Source: Chloroflexota bacterium (GTDB taxonomy: Bacteria; Chloroflexota; Anaerolineae; Anaerolineales; UBA4823). Taken from it: DNA of 64,000 nucleotides. Of the stretch, positions 52,518-60,239 are shown one piece after another. Numbering within the stretch: the stretch's first letter is position 1; every line of letters starts with the position of its first letter. Made by a program: the position numbers and the translations under genes. The notes under the pieces were generated by a model, which saw nothing but the letters and a program-made list of their open reading frames with translations, was not told the DNA's origin and made no database searches. Where the stretch lies: contig JAJUJL010000006.1 in assembly GCA_029265355.1 (NCBI GenBank), forward strand, positions 124,001 through 188,000. The letters are read 5' to 3'.

Positions 52518-53111
52518 ATGAACCCAACCCGACGCATTTACCGCATTGTCAGCTTGCTCGTCATCCTTGCTTTGACATGTTGTAGGACGAGCTGTCAGCT
52601 CGTCCAGGGTGGATGGGCAAGCTGTCAGCTTGGTCTACTTCTTGTTACCAAAATGCAAATTTATGATCCTGATATGGGAACGTGGTAAGATCAATTTGAT
52701 GCGGCGAGCAACGTGGACTGGATCAAGGATTACACCGCCAGGTGGCCGGATGACCCACCCTCAGCCCACGAGCTGCAAGATTTCACGTATCACCTGCTCA
52801 ACCGGCTGGACGCCGCCTCCGCCACCGGCGGCGACGGGCAGGGGTTGTATCATGAGAACTATGATTACAATGCGCAAGGCAAGCTGTGGAAGAAGGGCAC
52901 TACCGGCTCGGAGACGGTGTACGACTACCCGGACAGCAGCCATAAGCACGCCGTGACGCACCTGGGCGGGGTGCAGCAGTACTGGTATGACCTCAACGGC
53001 AACATGACCACGCGCACAGTGGGCACCACCACCTACACCCAGGGCTGGGACGCCGAGAACCGCCTGACGAGCGTGAGCGGTAATAATTTTTGCCTGCCTG
53101 TGATATCATAG
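52518..53111 (+). pseudogene. RHS-repeat protein remnant
   Basis: One reading frame broken by a single TAA at 52686-52688. ATG 52518 (AAGGGGGGG upstream) opens with a signal-like segment (RIYRIVSLLVILALTCC). The palindromic element described next then inserts in frame, followed by MQIYDPDMGTW and, after the stop, classical RHS motifs: YDYNAQGKLWKKG, YWYDLNGNMTTRT and WDAENRLTSV. The middle of a normally very large RHS protein is missing and the end is chimeric (NNFCLPVIS). It is a relic of a surface or toxin-type protein. Confidence 0.8.
52582..52638. repeat. Palindromic element inside the RHS remnant
   Basis: GGACGAGCTG-T-CAGCTCGTCC (52585-52605) is a perfect 21-bp palindrome. CAAGCTG-T-CAGCTTG (52618-52632) is a second. 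The outer ends GTAGGAC and GGTCTAC are imperfect inverted copies. It is in frame with the remnant gene. Confidence 0.65.
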
Positions 53112-53115
53112 CCCC

Positions 53116-54378
53116 ATGCCAAATTCCCAAACCTCCCACATCCGTATCAATCCCAACCGCTTGCGCGCCGACTTCGACGCCCTGAGCCAGTTCGGCGCCA
53201 CGGCTTCGGGGGGCGTCAACCGACCGGCCTTCAGCCCGGCGCACCTGGAAATGCGGCGCTGGTTCCACGAAAAAGCGCGGCAGGCCGGTCTGGAGATATT
53301 ATCCGACGGCGCCGGCAACCACTCGGCGCGGCTGCGCTGCGGACCTGATGGCGCCAAATACCTGCTGATGGGCTCGCACCTGGATTCAGTGCCCGATGGC
53401 GGGCGCTACGACGGCGCGCTGGGTGTGCTGGCAGCGCTAGAAGTTCTGCGCACGGTGCAGGAGCAGCGCCTGAAGCTGCCGTATCACCTGGAAGCGATCG
53501 ATTTCACCGATGAGGAAGGGACGCTGGTCAGCTTCCTGGGCAGTTTCGCCTTCTGTGGGCTGCTCACCGCGGCAGACCTGGAAAAGCCGCGCGGCGATCC
53601 ACAGGCGCTGGCAGAAGGTTTGCAGCGCGCCGGGTTGACGCACGAATCGATCCTGGCTGCCCGGCGTGATCCAGCGCAGCTCGCTGGTTATCTTGAGCTG
53701 CATGTGGAGCAGGGCAGCCGCATGGAGAAAGCTGGTGTGCAGATCGGCGCGGTAACGCACATTGCCGGCATACGCTTTTTTCGCCTGACGTACACCGGCA
53801 GCCCTGGCCACGGCGGCACGATTCCCCTGGAAGAGCGGCGCGACGCAGCCTGGGGCGCCAGCGCCTTCACCCTGGCGGTGCGCGAGATTGTGATGGGCGG
53901 CTTTCCGGAATGCTTTGCCAACGTGGGGCGGGTGGAGTATCGACCGGGGTTTTTCAACACCATACCGCAACAAGCAGAGCTGGCGCTGGAGTTTCGTTCG
54001 CCCGACCCGGATCAGTTCGATCGCCTGGAACAGGCGCTGTTCGAAAACGCCCGTGAACAGGCGCAGCGCTTCAAATTGGAGCTGAACATCGAATTCATCG
54101 GCAAGCGCGATCCAGCGAGGATGGATGCACGAATCGTATCTGCTGTGCGGGAGAGCGCAGCGGCTCTGGGGTTAAGCTGCACAAGTATCATCTCGCGGGC
54201 CGGGCACGACGCCCAGGCGCTGGCGACGATTTGCCCGACAGGGATGATCTTTATACCCTCGCAGGGCGGTCTCAGCCACTCGCCGCTGGAATACACTCGC
54301 TGGGAAGACTGCGTCAATGGCGCCAACGTGTTGTTACAGACGGTGTTGCGTTGTGCCAATTTGGATTTAAGCTCCTGA
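53116..54378 (+). CDS. M20 family amidohydrolase (N-carbamoyl amino acid / allantoate type)
   Basis: 420 residues. The dinuclear metal set is visible: GSHLDSVPDGGRYDG (His, Asp), DFTDEEGTLVSF (Glu pair), YLELHVEQGSRMEKAG (His, Glu) and SRAGHDAQALA (His). The dimerisation insert has GSPGHGGTIPL. It resembles N-carbamoyl-L-amino-acid hydrolase and allantoate amidohydrolase; without neighbours in a purine or hydantoin pathway the substrate is open. ATG 53116 lies 6 bp after TATCAT, so the mRNA may be near leaderless. It follows the RHS relic by 4 bp. Confidence 0.93.
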   Translation: MPNSQTSHIRINPNRLRADFDALSQFGATASGGVNRPAFSPAHLEMRRWFHEKARQAGLEILSDGAGNHSARLRCGPDGAKYLLMGSHLDSVPDGGRYDGALGVLAALEVLRTVQEQRLKLPYHLEAIDFTDEEGTLVSFLGSFAFCGLLTAADLEKPRGDPQALAEGLQRAGLTHESILAARRDPAQLAGYLELHVEQGSRMEKAGVQIGAVTHIAGIRFFRLTYTGSPGHGGTIPLEERRDAAWGASAFTLAVREIVMGGFPECFANVGRVEYRPGFFNTIPQQAELALEFRSPDPDQFDRLEQALFENAREQAQRFKLELNIEFIGKRDPARMDARIVSAVRESAAALGLSCTSIISRAGHDAQALATICPTGMIFIPSQGGLSHSPLEYTRWEDCVNGANVLLQTVLRCANLDLSS

Positions 54379-54418
54379 GGCGATCCGCATCCCCATGATG
54401 TTTTTCTGCAGGTGGGAT

Positions 54419-54505
54419 GGGCGGGTTTTTGCAATGTCGGACCAAGTCGGAGATCCTGAGATGTATGTAATTGGATATCGCCGTCTTGCTGGTGCAAACC
54501 CGCCC
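54419..54505. repeat. Inverted-repeat element (copy 2)
   Basis: GGGCGGGTTT (54419-54428) and AAACCCGCCC (54496-54505) are perfect inverted ends, each next to a GCA/TGC segment. The right end GCTGGTGCAAACCCGCC resembles the right arm of the 50474-50687 element. Confidence 0.6.
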
Positions 54506-54544
54506 TACAAATCCTGGGTGAATATCTGCTTGGAGAGAGGGGAA

Positions 54545-54587
54545 TAAAAAAAGGGTGGCCTGGCGAGAAAAATCAGCCAGAACACCC
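54545..54587 (-). terminator. Terminator of the coaD / coiled-coil genes
   Basis: On the minus strand: GGGTG..CTGGC, loop, GCCAG..CACCC (arms 54583-54587 with 54553-54557, and 54576-54580 with 54560-54564), followed by TTTTTTTATT. Confidence 0.8.
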
Positions 54588-54614
54588 CAGTATATCCTGA
54601 TTGTGGTGGAGAAG

Positions 54615-55103
54615 TTAATCGCTAGAGCTGGAGGCAGGCTCAGCGGCGGGCTCTTTGCGACGATGAGCCTCCAGGGTCATCACGCCATTGCGCACCTGGT
54701 TGAGATAGCGTTCCAGCTCCATCTCAACACGGCGCAGTGTGTCGATGACGTAGTCATCGGCGTCGCGGCGAATGCTTTCGGCCTCGGCGCGCGCTTGCTG
54801 GATGATCTGCTCAGCGCGGGTTTGGGCAGCCTGCATCAGCGCATCCCGCCCGAGGAGCTGCTCACTTTTCTCGCGAGCGATGGTCAGCGTGCGGTTGGCT
54901 TCTTCCTGAGCCTGAGCCACCAGGCGGTCGCGGGTGGCCAGGATCTTCTGCGCCTCGCGTATTTCTTCGGGGATGGCCATGCGCATCTGATCGATCAAGT
55001 CCAGCATACGGTCTTCATCGACAACGACGTTGTGCGTAAATGGAATGGGACGGCTTTGGTTGAACAATTCTTCCAGCCGGTCGACCAGGTGCATGATATC
55101 CAT
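54615..55103 (-). CDS. Coiled-coil protein, DivIVA / ATP-synthase-B-like
   Basis: 162 residues from ATG 55103 (GGAGGAG 5 bp upstream). After a short N-terminal part, residues ~50-135 are a long amphipathic, Ala/Glu/Arg-rich coiled coil (EAQKILATRDRLVAQAQEEA, AQTRAEQIIQQARAEAESI). The tail is Ser/Ala-rich. Proteins of this look sit next to coaD in several bacteria. It may be a membrane-curvature or scaffold protein, but this is not shown. Confidence 0.75.
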   Translation of the reverse strand: MDIMHLVDRLEELFNQSRPIPFTHNVVVDEDRMLDLIDQMRMAIPEEIREAQKILATRDRLVAQAQEEANRTLTIAREKSEQLLGRDALMQAAQTRAEQIIQQARAEAESIRRDADDYVIDTLRRVEMELERYLNQVRNGVMTLEAHRRKEPAAEPASSSSD

Positions 55104-55233
55104 AGGGGCTCCTCCGCTTGCTTTCACATGGCAAGTTTAATCATCATTAGATTACATTTAAACCTGAAATCCGTCAATAGCGGTCGCATATCCATTTGCG
55201 AAACGTTGCAGTAAACGTGCCATCCAGAGCATG

Positions 55234-55758
55234 TCAATCCGGCATAGAGTGGGTGGGCACCAGGGTCTGCCCGTCGCCCAGCTCCCGAAAGCGCTCGTGG
55301 AGCACTTTTTCGACATGGGGCGGCACCATGCTGCTGACGTCGCCGCCCAGCGAGGCGATCTCACGCACTGTGGAAGATGAGAGGAAAGTGTGCTCTTCAG
55401 CGGTGATGAGCGCCATCAGCTCGATTTCTGGCGCCAGGCGGTGATTGGCAAGCGCCATGCGGAATTCGTATTCGAAGTCGGAGAAGACGCGCAGGCCACG
55501 CACCACCACACGGGCGCCGATTTGACGGCAAAATTGCACAGTCAGTCCGCTGTAGCCCATGATGCGGATCTTGGGATGGTCTTCAAAGGCCTGGGCTGCC
55601 AACTGAATGCGCTGCTCGGGCGAGAAGAGCAGCGATTTCAGGGGGCGGTCGTACACCGCCACCACCAGCTCGTCGAATAGGTTGGCGGCGCGGCGGGCGA
55701 TGTCGATGTGCCCCAGGTGGATGGGGTCAAACGTACCAGGAAAGACTGCTCTTACCAT
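55234..55758 (-). CDS. coaD: Phosphopantetheine adenylyltransferase (CoaD)
   Basis: 174 residues. It catalyses the penultimate step of coenzyme A synthesis. VFPGTFDPIHLGH carries the HxGH nucleotide motif, and FLSSSTVREIASLGGDVS the ISSTxVR-type motif. ATG 55758 is preceded by AAAGGAGAGG. An inverted-repeat element begins 20 bp upstream of the start. Confidence 0.96.
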   Translation of the reverse strand: MVRAVFPGTFDPIHLGHIDIARRAANLFDELVVAVYDRPLKSLLFSPEQRIQLAAQAFEDHPKIRIMGYSGLTVQFCRQIGARVVVRGLRVFSDFEYEFRMALANHRLAPEIELMALITAEEHTFLSSSTVREIASLGGDVSSMVPPHVEKVLHERFRELGDGQTLVPTHSMPD

Positions 55759-55777
55759 GTCCTCTCCTTTGTTGCCA

Positions 55778-55924
55778 TGTCATGCTGAGGCGGCCCTTCG
55801 TTGATCAACCTTGCGGGTTGGCGCTCAGGCTGAACGCCACATCCGAAGAAGCTAAATCCACGCTTCGCTCAGAGCTTGCGCTGAATGACCATGAAGGGAT
55901 AGCCGTTCCTTGCTCAGGATGACA
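55778..55924. repeat. Inverted-repeat element upstream of coaD
   Basis: Ends TGTCATGCTGAG (55778-55789) and CTCAGGATGACA (55913-55924) are inverted with one mismatch in 12. The ~147-bp span contains no gene and fills most of the recG-coaD gap. Confidence 0.7.
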
Positions 55925-55951
55925 GCCTCTTGCACAAGATGATTGTACGGT

Positions 55952-58441
55952 TCAACTGATGTCGCCTCGCCGGTTAGCAGTCCAGAAGCGCTGCAAAACC
56001 CCTGCCAGGGCGGCGTGCTTGGGATGCTGCAAGCCAGGGTCTTCCTCAAAGATCGTGAGCGCCAGTTTCTGGGCGTTTTCGATGAGCTTGAGATTGGTCA
56101 GGCTGGCGAGTTGCAATTCGCCGAAGCCCGATTGGCGAGTGCCGAGAAAGTCGCCTGCGCCGCGCTGTTCCAAGTCCATCTCCGCCAGTTTGAAGCCATC
56201 GTTGGTGGTTGCCATGGCTTGCAAGCGCTGGTTTTCGATATCTTCTGGCTTCTCGGCCACTAACAGGCAATAAGATTTCTCATGGCCACGCCCAACCCGG
56301 CCGCGAAACTGGTGCAGTTGCGCCAGGCCGAAGCGGTTGGCGCCTTCGATGAGCATCACGGTGGCATTGGGCACATCCACGCCCACTTCCACGACCGAGG
56401 TGGAAACCAGGATGTGGGTCTCGTTAGCCAGGAAACGCTGCATAGCGTCTTCCTTTTCCGCCGGGCTCAGGCGCCCGTGGAGCAAGCCCACCTTGAAGTT
56501 GGGGAACACTTCAGACTGAAGGTAGGCCTGCCCTTCAACTGCGGCTTGCGACTCGCCGTTCTCACCCTCCTCGACCAGCGGGTAAATGACGAAAGCCTGG
56601 CGCCCAGCTTCCACCTGGCTGCGGATCAGCCGATAAGCGCGCTCGCGTTCGCGCGGCGTGAGCACATACGTAGCCACCTCCTGGCGTCCAGGCGGCATCT
56701 CGTCGATGATGCTCAAGTCCAGGTCGCCGTAGATGGTCAGCGCCAGCGAGCGGGGGATGGGTGTGGCGGTCATCACCAGTAGATGGGGGTTGTTGCCCTT
56801 GCTGCGCAGGGCGGCGCGCTGCTCGACGCCGAAGCGGTGCTGCTCATCGATGATCACGAGCTGCAAGTCGGAGAAGGTGACAGGATCCTCGATCAGAGCG
56901 TGCGTTCCGATCAGCAGGCGAACATCACCCTGCTCGAGTTGTTGACGGATTTCATTCTTCTCGGCTTCAGGCGTGGCGCCGGTCAGCAGACGCACTTGCT
57001 CGGGTTTGAAGGGGCCGCCTGGGCTGCACAAGATGCGCTGCAAGCTGCGATAATGTTGCTCCGCCAGTATCCCCGTGGGCGCCATCAGTGCAGACTGGCT
57101 GCCGGCCTGGCCGACGATAGCGATCGCCAGGGCTGCCACGATGGTTTTGCCCGAGCCGACGTCGCCCTGCAGCAGGCGATTCATGGGGCGCCCAGAGCGC
57201 AAATCCTGGCGCAGGCTTTCCAGGGCGCGCTGCTGTGCGCCGGTTAAAGCAAAAGGCAGGCGCTCGATCTGCTGTTGGAACCATTCCTCCGGCGCTTCGA
57301 TGACACGCGCGCTGCGCTCTTGCCAGGCGGATTTTTGCTGCAGCAAACCAAGCTGGAGCAGGAAGATCTCATCAAAAGCCAGGCGGTAGCGCGCCGATTG
57401 CAGCAGGTTGTGCGAATCTGGGAAGTGGATCTGCATCAGCGCTTTTTGCAGCTCGAGCAGGCCTGCCTGCTGGCAGGTCTCGGGAGGCAGGTGATCGGTG
57501 ACGCGCGGCGCCCAGTGCGAGACGACGTTGTTCATGATTTTGCGCAGCCATTGCTGGGTGATTTGCCCGCTGAGCGGGTAAACTGGCGCAATGCGGTTGG
57601 TGCTGAGCATTTGCTGGTCAATGGGCTCCCACTCTGGGTTGCTCATCACCGGGCGCCCGAGGTACTGTTCGACCTTGCCGGAGACCGAGATCTGAAGACC
57701 GCCGTGAAGGCGCCGAGCAACATAGGGGTTGAACCAGACCAGGCGCATGGCAGCAGTGCCATCGTGGATGATTGCCTCGACGATTTGCTTACCACTGCGG
57801 ATCTTGCGCGCACTGTAGTTTTGCACCGTGCCAATCACAGTGACCACATCGCCGAAAGTCAGGCGGTTGATAGGTTTGAGCTGGGAGTAATCGTCATAGC
57901 GCCGGGGGAAGTAGTAGAGCATATCCCGCAAGGTGTGCATACCCATCTTGCCCAGGGTTTGAGCGTACCTGGGGCCTACTCCGCTCAGGACGCTCACTGG
58001 CGCGTCCAGGGCGGTCGGCGCTTCGATGAGCGCCGCGACCGGCTTACCGCGCCTGCTGCTCGCCGAAAAATCCAGCTCCTCAGAATCGGATGGCTCTTCG
58101 CTGGGTCTGGCAGGCGCAGCAAGGCCTGGGAGGGGCGGCTTGCCTGGCACAGCCGTGGGCTGGCGGAAAAGTTCGGGCAGTGGCGCTGCTCCAGCCTCAC
58201 GTTGCAGGCGAGTCCACAAGCCGCGCAGCAATTCCAGGCGCGAGTCGGCGCTCAGCCGGGAATAGTCTCGCAAGCGAGCGTTGATGAATTGCACCAGCAC
58301 TTCTGCCAGGCCTTCGTTGCGCGCCTCCAGCTCCCACCAGTCCAGAATGCGATCCAGGCCGCCGACGACAGCGCGATTGTCAAAACCGCGCTCAATTTCC
58401 AGCTTAATAAATTTTTGCAATTTTTGGAGCGAAGGTATCAT
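55952..58441 (-). CDS. recG: ATP-dependent DNA helicase RecG
   Basis: 829 residues. It remodels stalled forks and branched DNA. The wedge/OB domain (about 170-290) includes VSVLSGVGPRYAQTLGKMGMHTLRDMLYYFPRRYDD. Helicase motifs: GDVGSGKTIVAALA (Walker A), IIDEQHRFGV (DExH), TATPIPRSLALT, VVEVGVDVPNATVMLIEGANRFGLAQLHQFRGRVGRG. The N-terminal ~165 residues carry an extra helical, Pro-rich extension, commonly seen in this group. It is downstream of the DegV genes on the same strand. Confidence 0.96.
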   Translation of the reverse strand: MIPSLQKLQKFIKLEIERGFDNRAVVGGLDRILDWWELEARNEGLAEVLVQFINARLRDYSRLSADSRLELLRGLWTRLQREAGAAPLPELFRQPTAVPGKPPLPGLAAPARPSEEPSDSEELDFSASSRRGKPVAALIEAPTALDAPVSVLSGVGPRYAQTLGKMGMHTLRDMLYYFPRRYDDYSQLKPINRLTFGDVVTVIGTVQNYSARKIRSGKQIVEAIIHDGTAAMRLVWFNPYVARRLHGGLQISVSGKVEQYLGRPVMSNPEWEPIDQQMLSTNRIAPVYPLSGQITQQWLRKIMNNVVSHWAPRVTDHLPPETCQQAGLLELQKALMQIHFPDSHNLLQSARYRLAFDEIFLLQLGLLQQKSAWQERSARVIEAPEEWFQQQIERLPFALTGAQQRALESLRQDLRSGRPMNRLLQGDVGSGKTIVAALAIAIVGQAGSQSALMAPTGILAEQHYRSLQRILCSPGGPFKPEQVRLLTGATPEAEKNEIRQQLEQGDVRLLIGTHALIEDPVTFSDLQLVIIDEQHRFGVEQRAALRSKGNNPHLLVMTATPIPRSLALTIYGDLDLSIIDEMPPGRQEVATYVLTPRERERAYRLIRSQVEAGRQAFVIYPLVEEGENGESQAAVEGQAYLQSEVFPNFKVGLLHGRLSPAEKEDAMQRFLANETHILVSTSVVEVGVDVPNATVMLIEGANRFGLAQLHQFRGRVGRGHEKSYCLLVAEKPEDIENQRLQAMATTNDGFKLAEMDLEQRGAGDFLGTRQSGFGELQLASLTNLKLIENAQKLALTIFEEDPGLQHPKHAALAGVLQRFWTANRRGDIS

Positions 58442-58503
58442 TGAGAGACAATTTTACCAGTATAAACCCACTATTCCGGTGTGAAAGAATGGCGCAGGGG
58501 AAA

Positions 58504-59361
58504 TTACTCGACCACTGCGGTAAAACCTAACCCTTGCGGGCCGACATGTGCTCCAATGACGGTCGTGACATTGACGATCAAGGTGTCTACCGGCGCCAGG
58601 GCGCCCAACTCTCTGAGCAAGCGGTCGGCCTGCTCTTCGGCGTTGGTATGCAGTATCGCCAGGCGTTTAATCAGCCCCAGGTTTTGAATCAGGCTTTTCA
58701 AGCGCTCAAAGCCTTTTTGAAAGGTGCGCGTCTCGCCCAGGCGCAGCACACTTCCGCCGCGCAGTTCGATGAATGGTTTGATGCGCAGCAGAGCGCCTAG
58801 CTGAGCGCGAGCCCAGGAAACCCGTCCGCTGCGACGCAGGTATTCCAGTGTGTCCAGCATGGCCACCAGGCGAATACGCTGGCGAATGTTAGCGGCGATG
58901 GCGATCAGTTCATCGATGGGCAGGCCTGCCTGCGCTGCTTCTGCGGCTGCCATGACTTGAAATCCCAGGCCCAGGCTGACAAATTGGCTGTCTATGACTT
59001 GCACATGGCCGCGGAATGCCTGTGCGGCTGTGCTGGCGGCATTGAGTATTCCGCTCAATAACCCCGATGGGTGCAGTGAGAGGATTTGTTGAAACCCGCT
59101 AGCCAGCAATTGATCGTAGAGCTGCTCGTAAGCGCCAGGCGAGGCAGTGCCGGTGGTGGGCAACTTCTGCATTTCGGGCAGCGTTTGGTAAAAACTCTCG
59201 CGAGATAGGTCGATGCCATCTCGGAAACTCACCCCGTTGATCATGATGATGTTCGGAATCACGTGGATGTGCAGCTTCTCAGCAACATCTTGGGGTAGAT
59301 CGGCGGTGCTGTCGGTGACGATTGCCACTGGCGCAGAAGCGCCCTGGATGGTAGAGCTCAC
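58504..59361 (-). CDS. DegV family fatty-acid-binding protein (second copy)
   Basis: 285 residues. DegV layout: VAIVTDSTADLP at the N-terminus, TTGTASPGAYEQLYDQLL, SGLLSGILNAA, VIDSQFVSLGLGFQVMAAAEAAQAG and LRRSGRVSWARAQLGALLRIKPFIEL. DegV proteins bind fatty acids, as in the FakB partners of the fatty-acid kinase. It overlaps the upstream DegV gene by 4 bp. The DAK2/YloV protein encoded two genes upstream is the matching FakA-like partner. Confidence 0.93.
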   Translation of the reverse strand: MSSTIQGASAPVAIVTDSTADLPQDVAEKLHIHVIPNIIMINGVSFRDGIDLSRESFYQTLPEMQKLPTTGTASPGAYEQLYDQLLASGFQQILSLHPSGLLSGILNAASTAAQAFRGHVQVIDSQFVSLGLGFQVMAAAEAAQAGLPIDELIAIAANIRQRIRLVAMLDTLEYLRRSGRVSWARAQLGALLRIKPFIELRGGSVLRLGETRTFQKGFERLKSLIQNLGLIKRLAILHTNAEEQADRLLRELGALAPVDTLIVNVTTVIGAHVGPQGLGFTAVVE

Positions 59362-60218
59362 CGGAGCCTCCTGTCGCCCTCTACGGCGACCAAACCCAGG
59401 CTGGCGGGTCCGATCAATGCCGCAGTCACCGGGTTTAATAAGTGCTCGCTGATGCGCACTTGAGGGTGCTCGCTTTGCAGGCGTTCCTTCAAACTGCGCG
59501 CCTCGTTTGAAAAGTGGCTGGCGCTTTGCAGCAGGGCAATGTGTTCCAGTTGGGAGATTTCATTGATGTATTCGAATAAGATATCTACCAAATTGCGCCC
59601 GCTGCGAGCCTTGTGCACGGCGGTCAACTGGCCGTGTTCGAGGGCTAAAACCGGCAGCATGCCGAGCATTTCTCCCACGATTGCTTGAGCCGGGTGAAGC
59701 TGGCCGGCGTGTTCGAGATAGGAGAGCCCACGAATGCCAAAAACGGCGTAGATATGAGGGATGTAGCCCAAAAGTTCTTGTTTGATCTGGCTGGCAGCGA
59801 AATGGTGGCTGGCCAGTCCGGCGGCTTTTTGAACCAGGATTCCTAAGCCAAGGTCAATTGCCTGCGAATCGAGAATATGAATTGAGGCGGGCGCGTGCGA
59901 CCTAGCGGCAGCAATTTTGGCATTTTCGACCGCCGCGTTCATATTCTCCGAAAAAAGTAACACGAGGATCTCATCAAAGGCGCGTCCCAGCGTGCGGAAG
60001 ACACGCTCGAAGTCAGCGATACCGGGCAAGAGGATGACTGGTTGCTGGGGATCGCGCACGGAAACGGATAACAGGGAGGTCAGGCTGGAATCGTTGGGCG
60101 GGTACACCTTGCCGTTGATTTGGATGGAGATCGGCATGCTGTGCACCAAATCAAATCCTGCAAAGCCTGGTGTCAGGAATTGGGCGGTGCTGTCAGTTAA
60201 GATGCAAACGCGAGCCAT
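59358..60218 (-). CDS. DegV family fatty-acid-binding protein (first copy)
   Basis: 286 residues. VCILTDSTAQFL at the N-terminus, a DegV-like IHILDSQAIDLGLGILVQKAA and YLEHAGQLHPAQAIVGEMLGMLPVLALEHG at the C-terminal core. It is more divergent than the copy at 58504. It overlaps that gene by 4 bp, and the DAK2/YloV gene ends 21 bp upstream, suggesting one operon. It may offer different acyl-chain specificity; that is inference. Confidence 0.9.
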   Translation of the reverse strand: MARVCILTDSTAQFLTPGFAGFDLVHSMPISIQINGKVYPPNDSSLTSLLSVSVRDPQQPVILLPGIADFERVFRTLGRAFDEILVLLFSENMNAAVENAKIAAARSHAPASIHILDSQAIDLGLGILVQKAAGLASHHFAASQIKQELLGYIPHIYAVFGIRGLSYLEHAGQLHPAQAIVGEMLGMLPVLALEHGQLTAVHKARSGRNLVDILFEYINEISQLEHIALLQSASHFSNEARSLKERLQSEHPQVRISEHLLNPVTAALIGPASLGLVAVEGDRRLR

Positions 60219-60239
60219 ATATGGATTTAGGCGCTCGGG

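Noticed and set aside
52314-52520. Upstream extension of the RHS relic frame to 52314
   Set aside because: It crosses the TetR promoter region and lacks a ribosome site; ATG 52518 with a purine-rich site is better.
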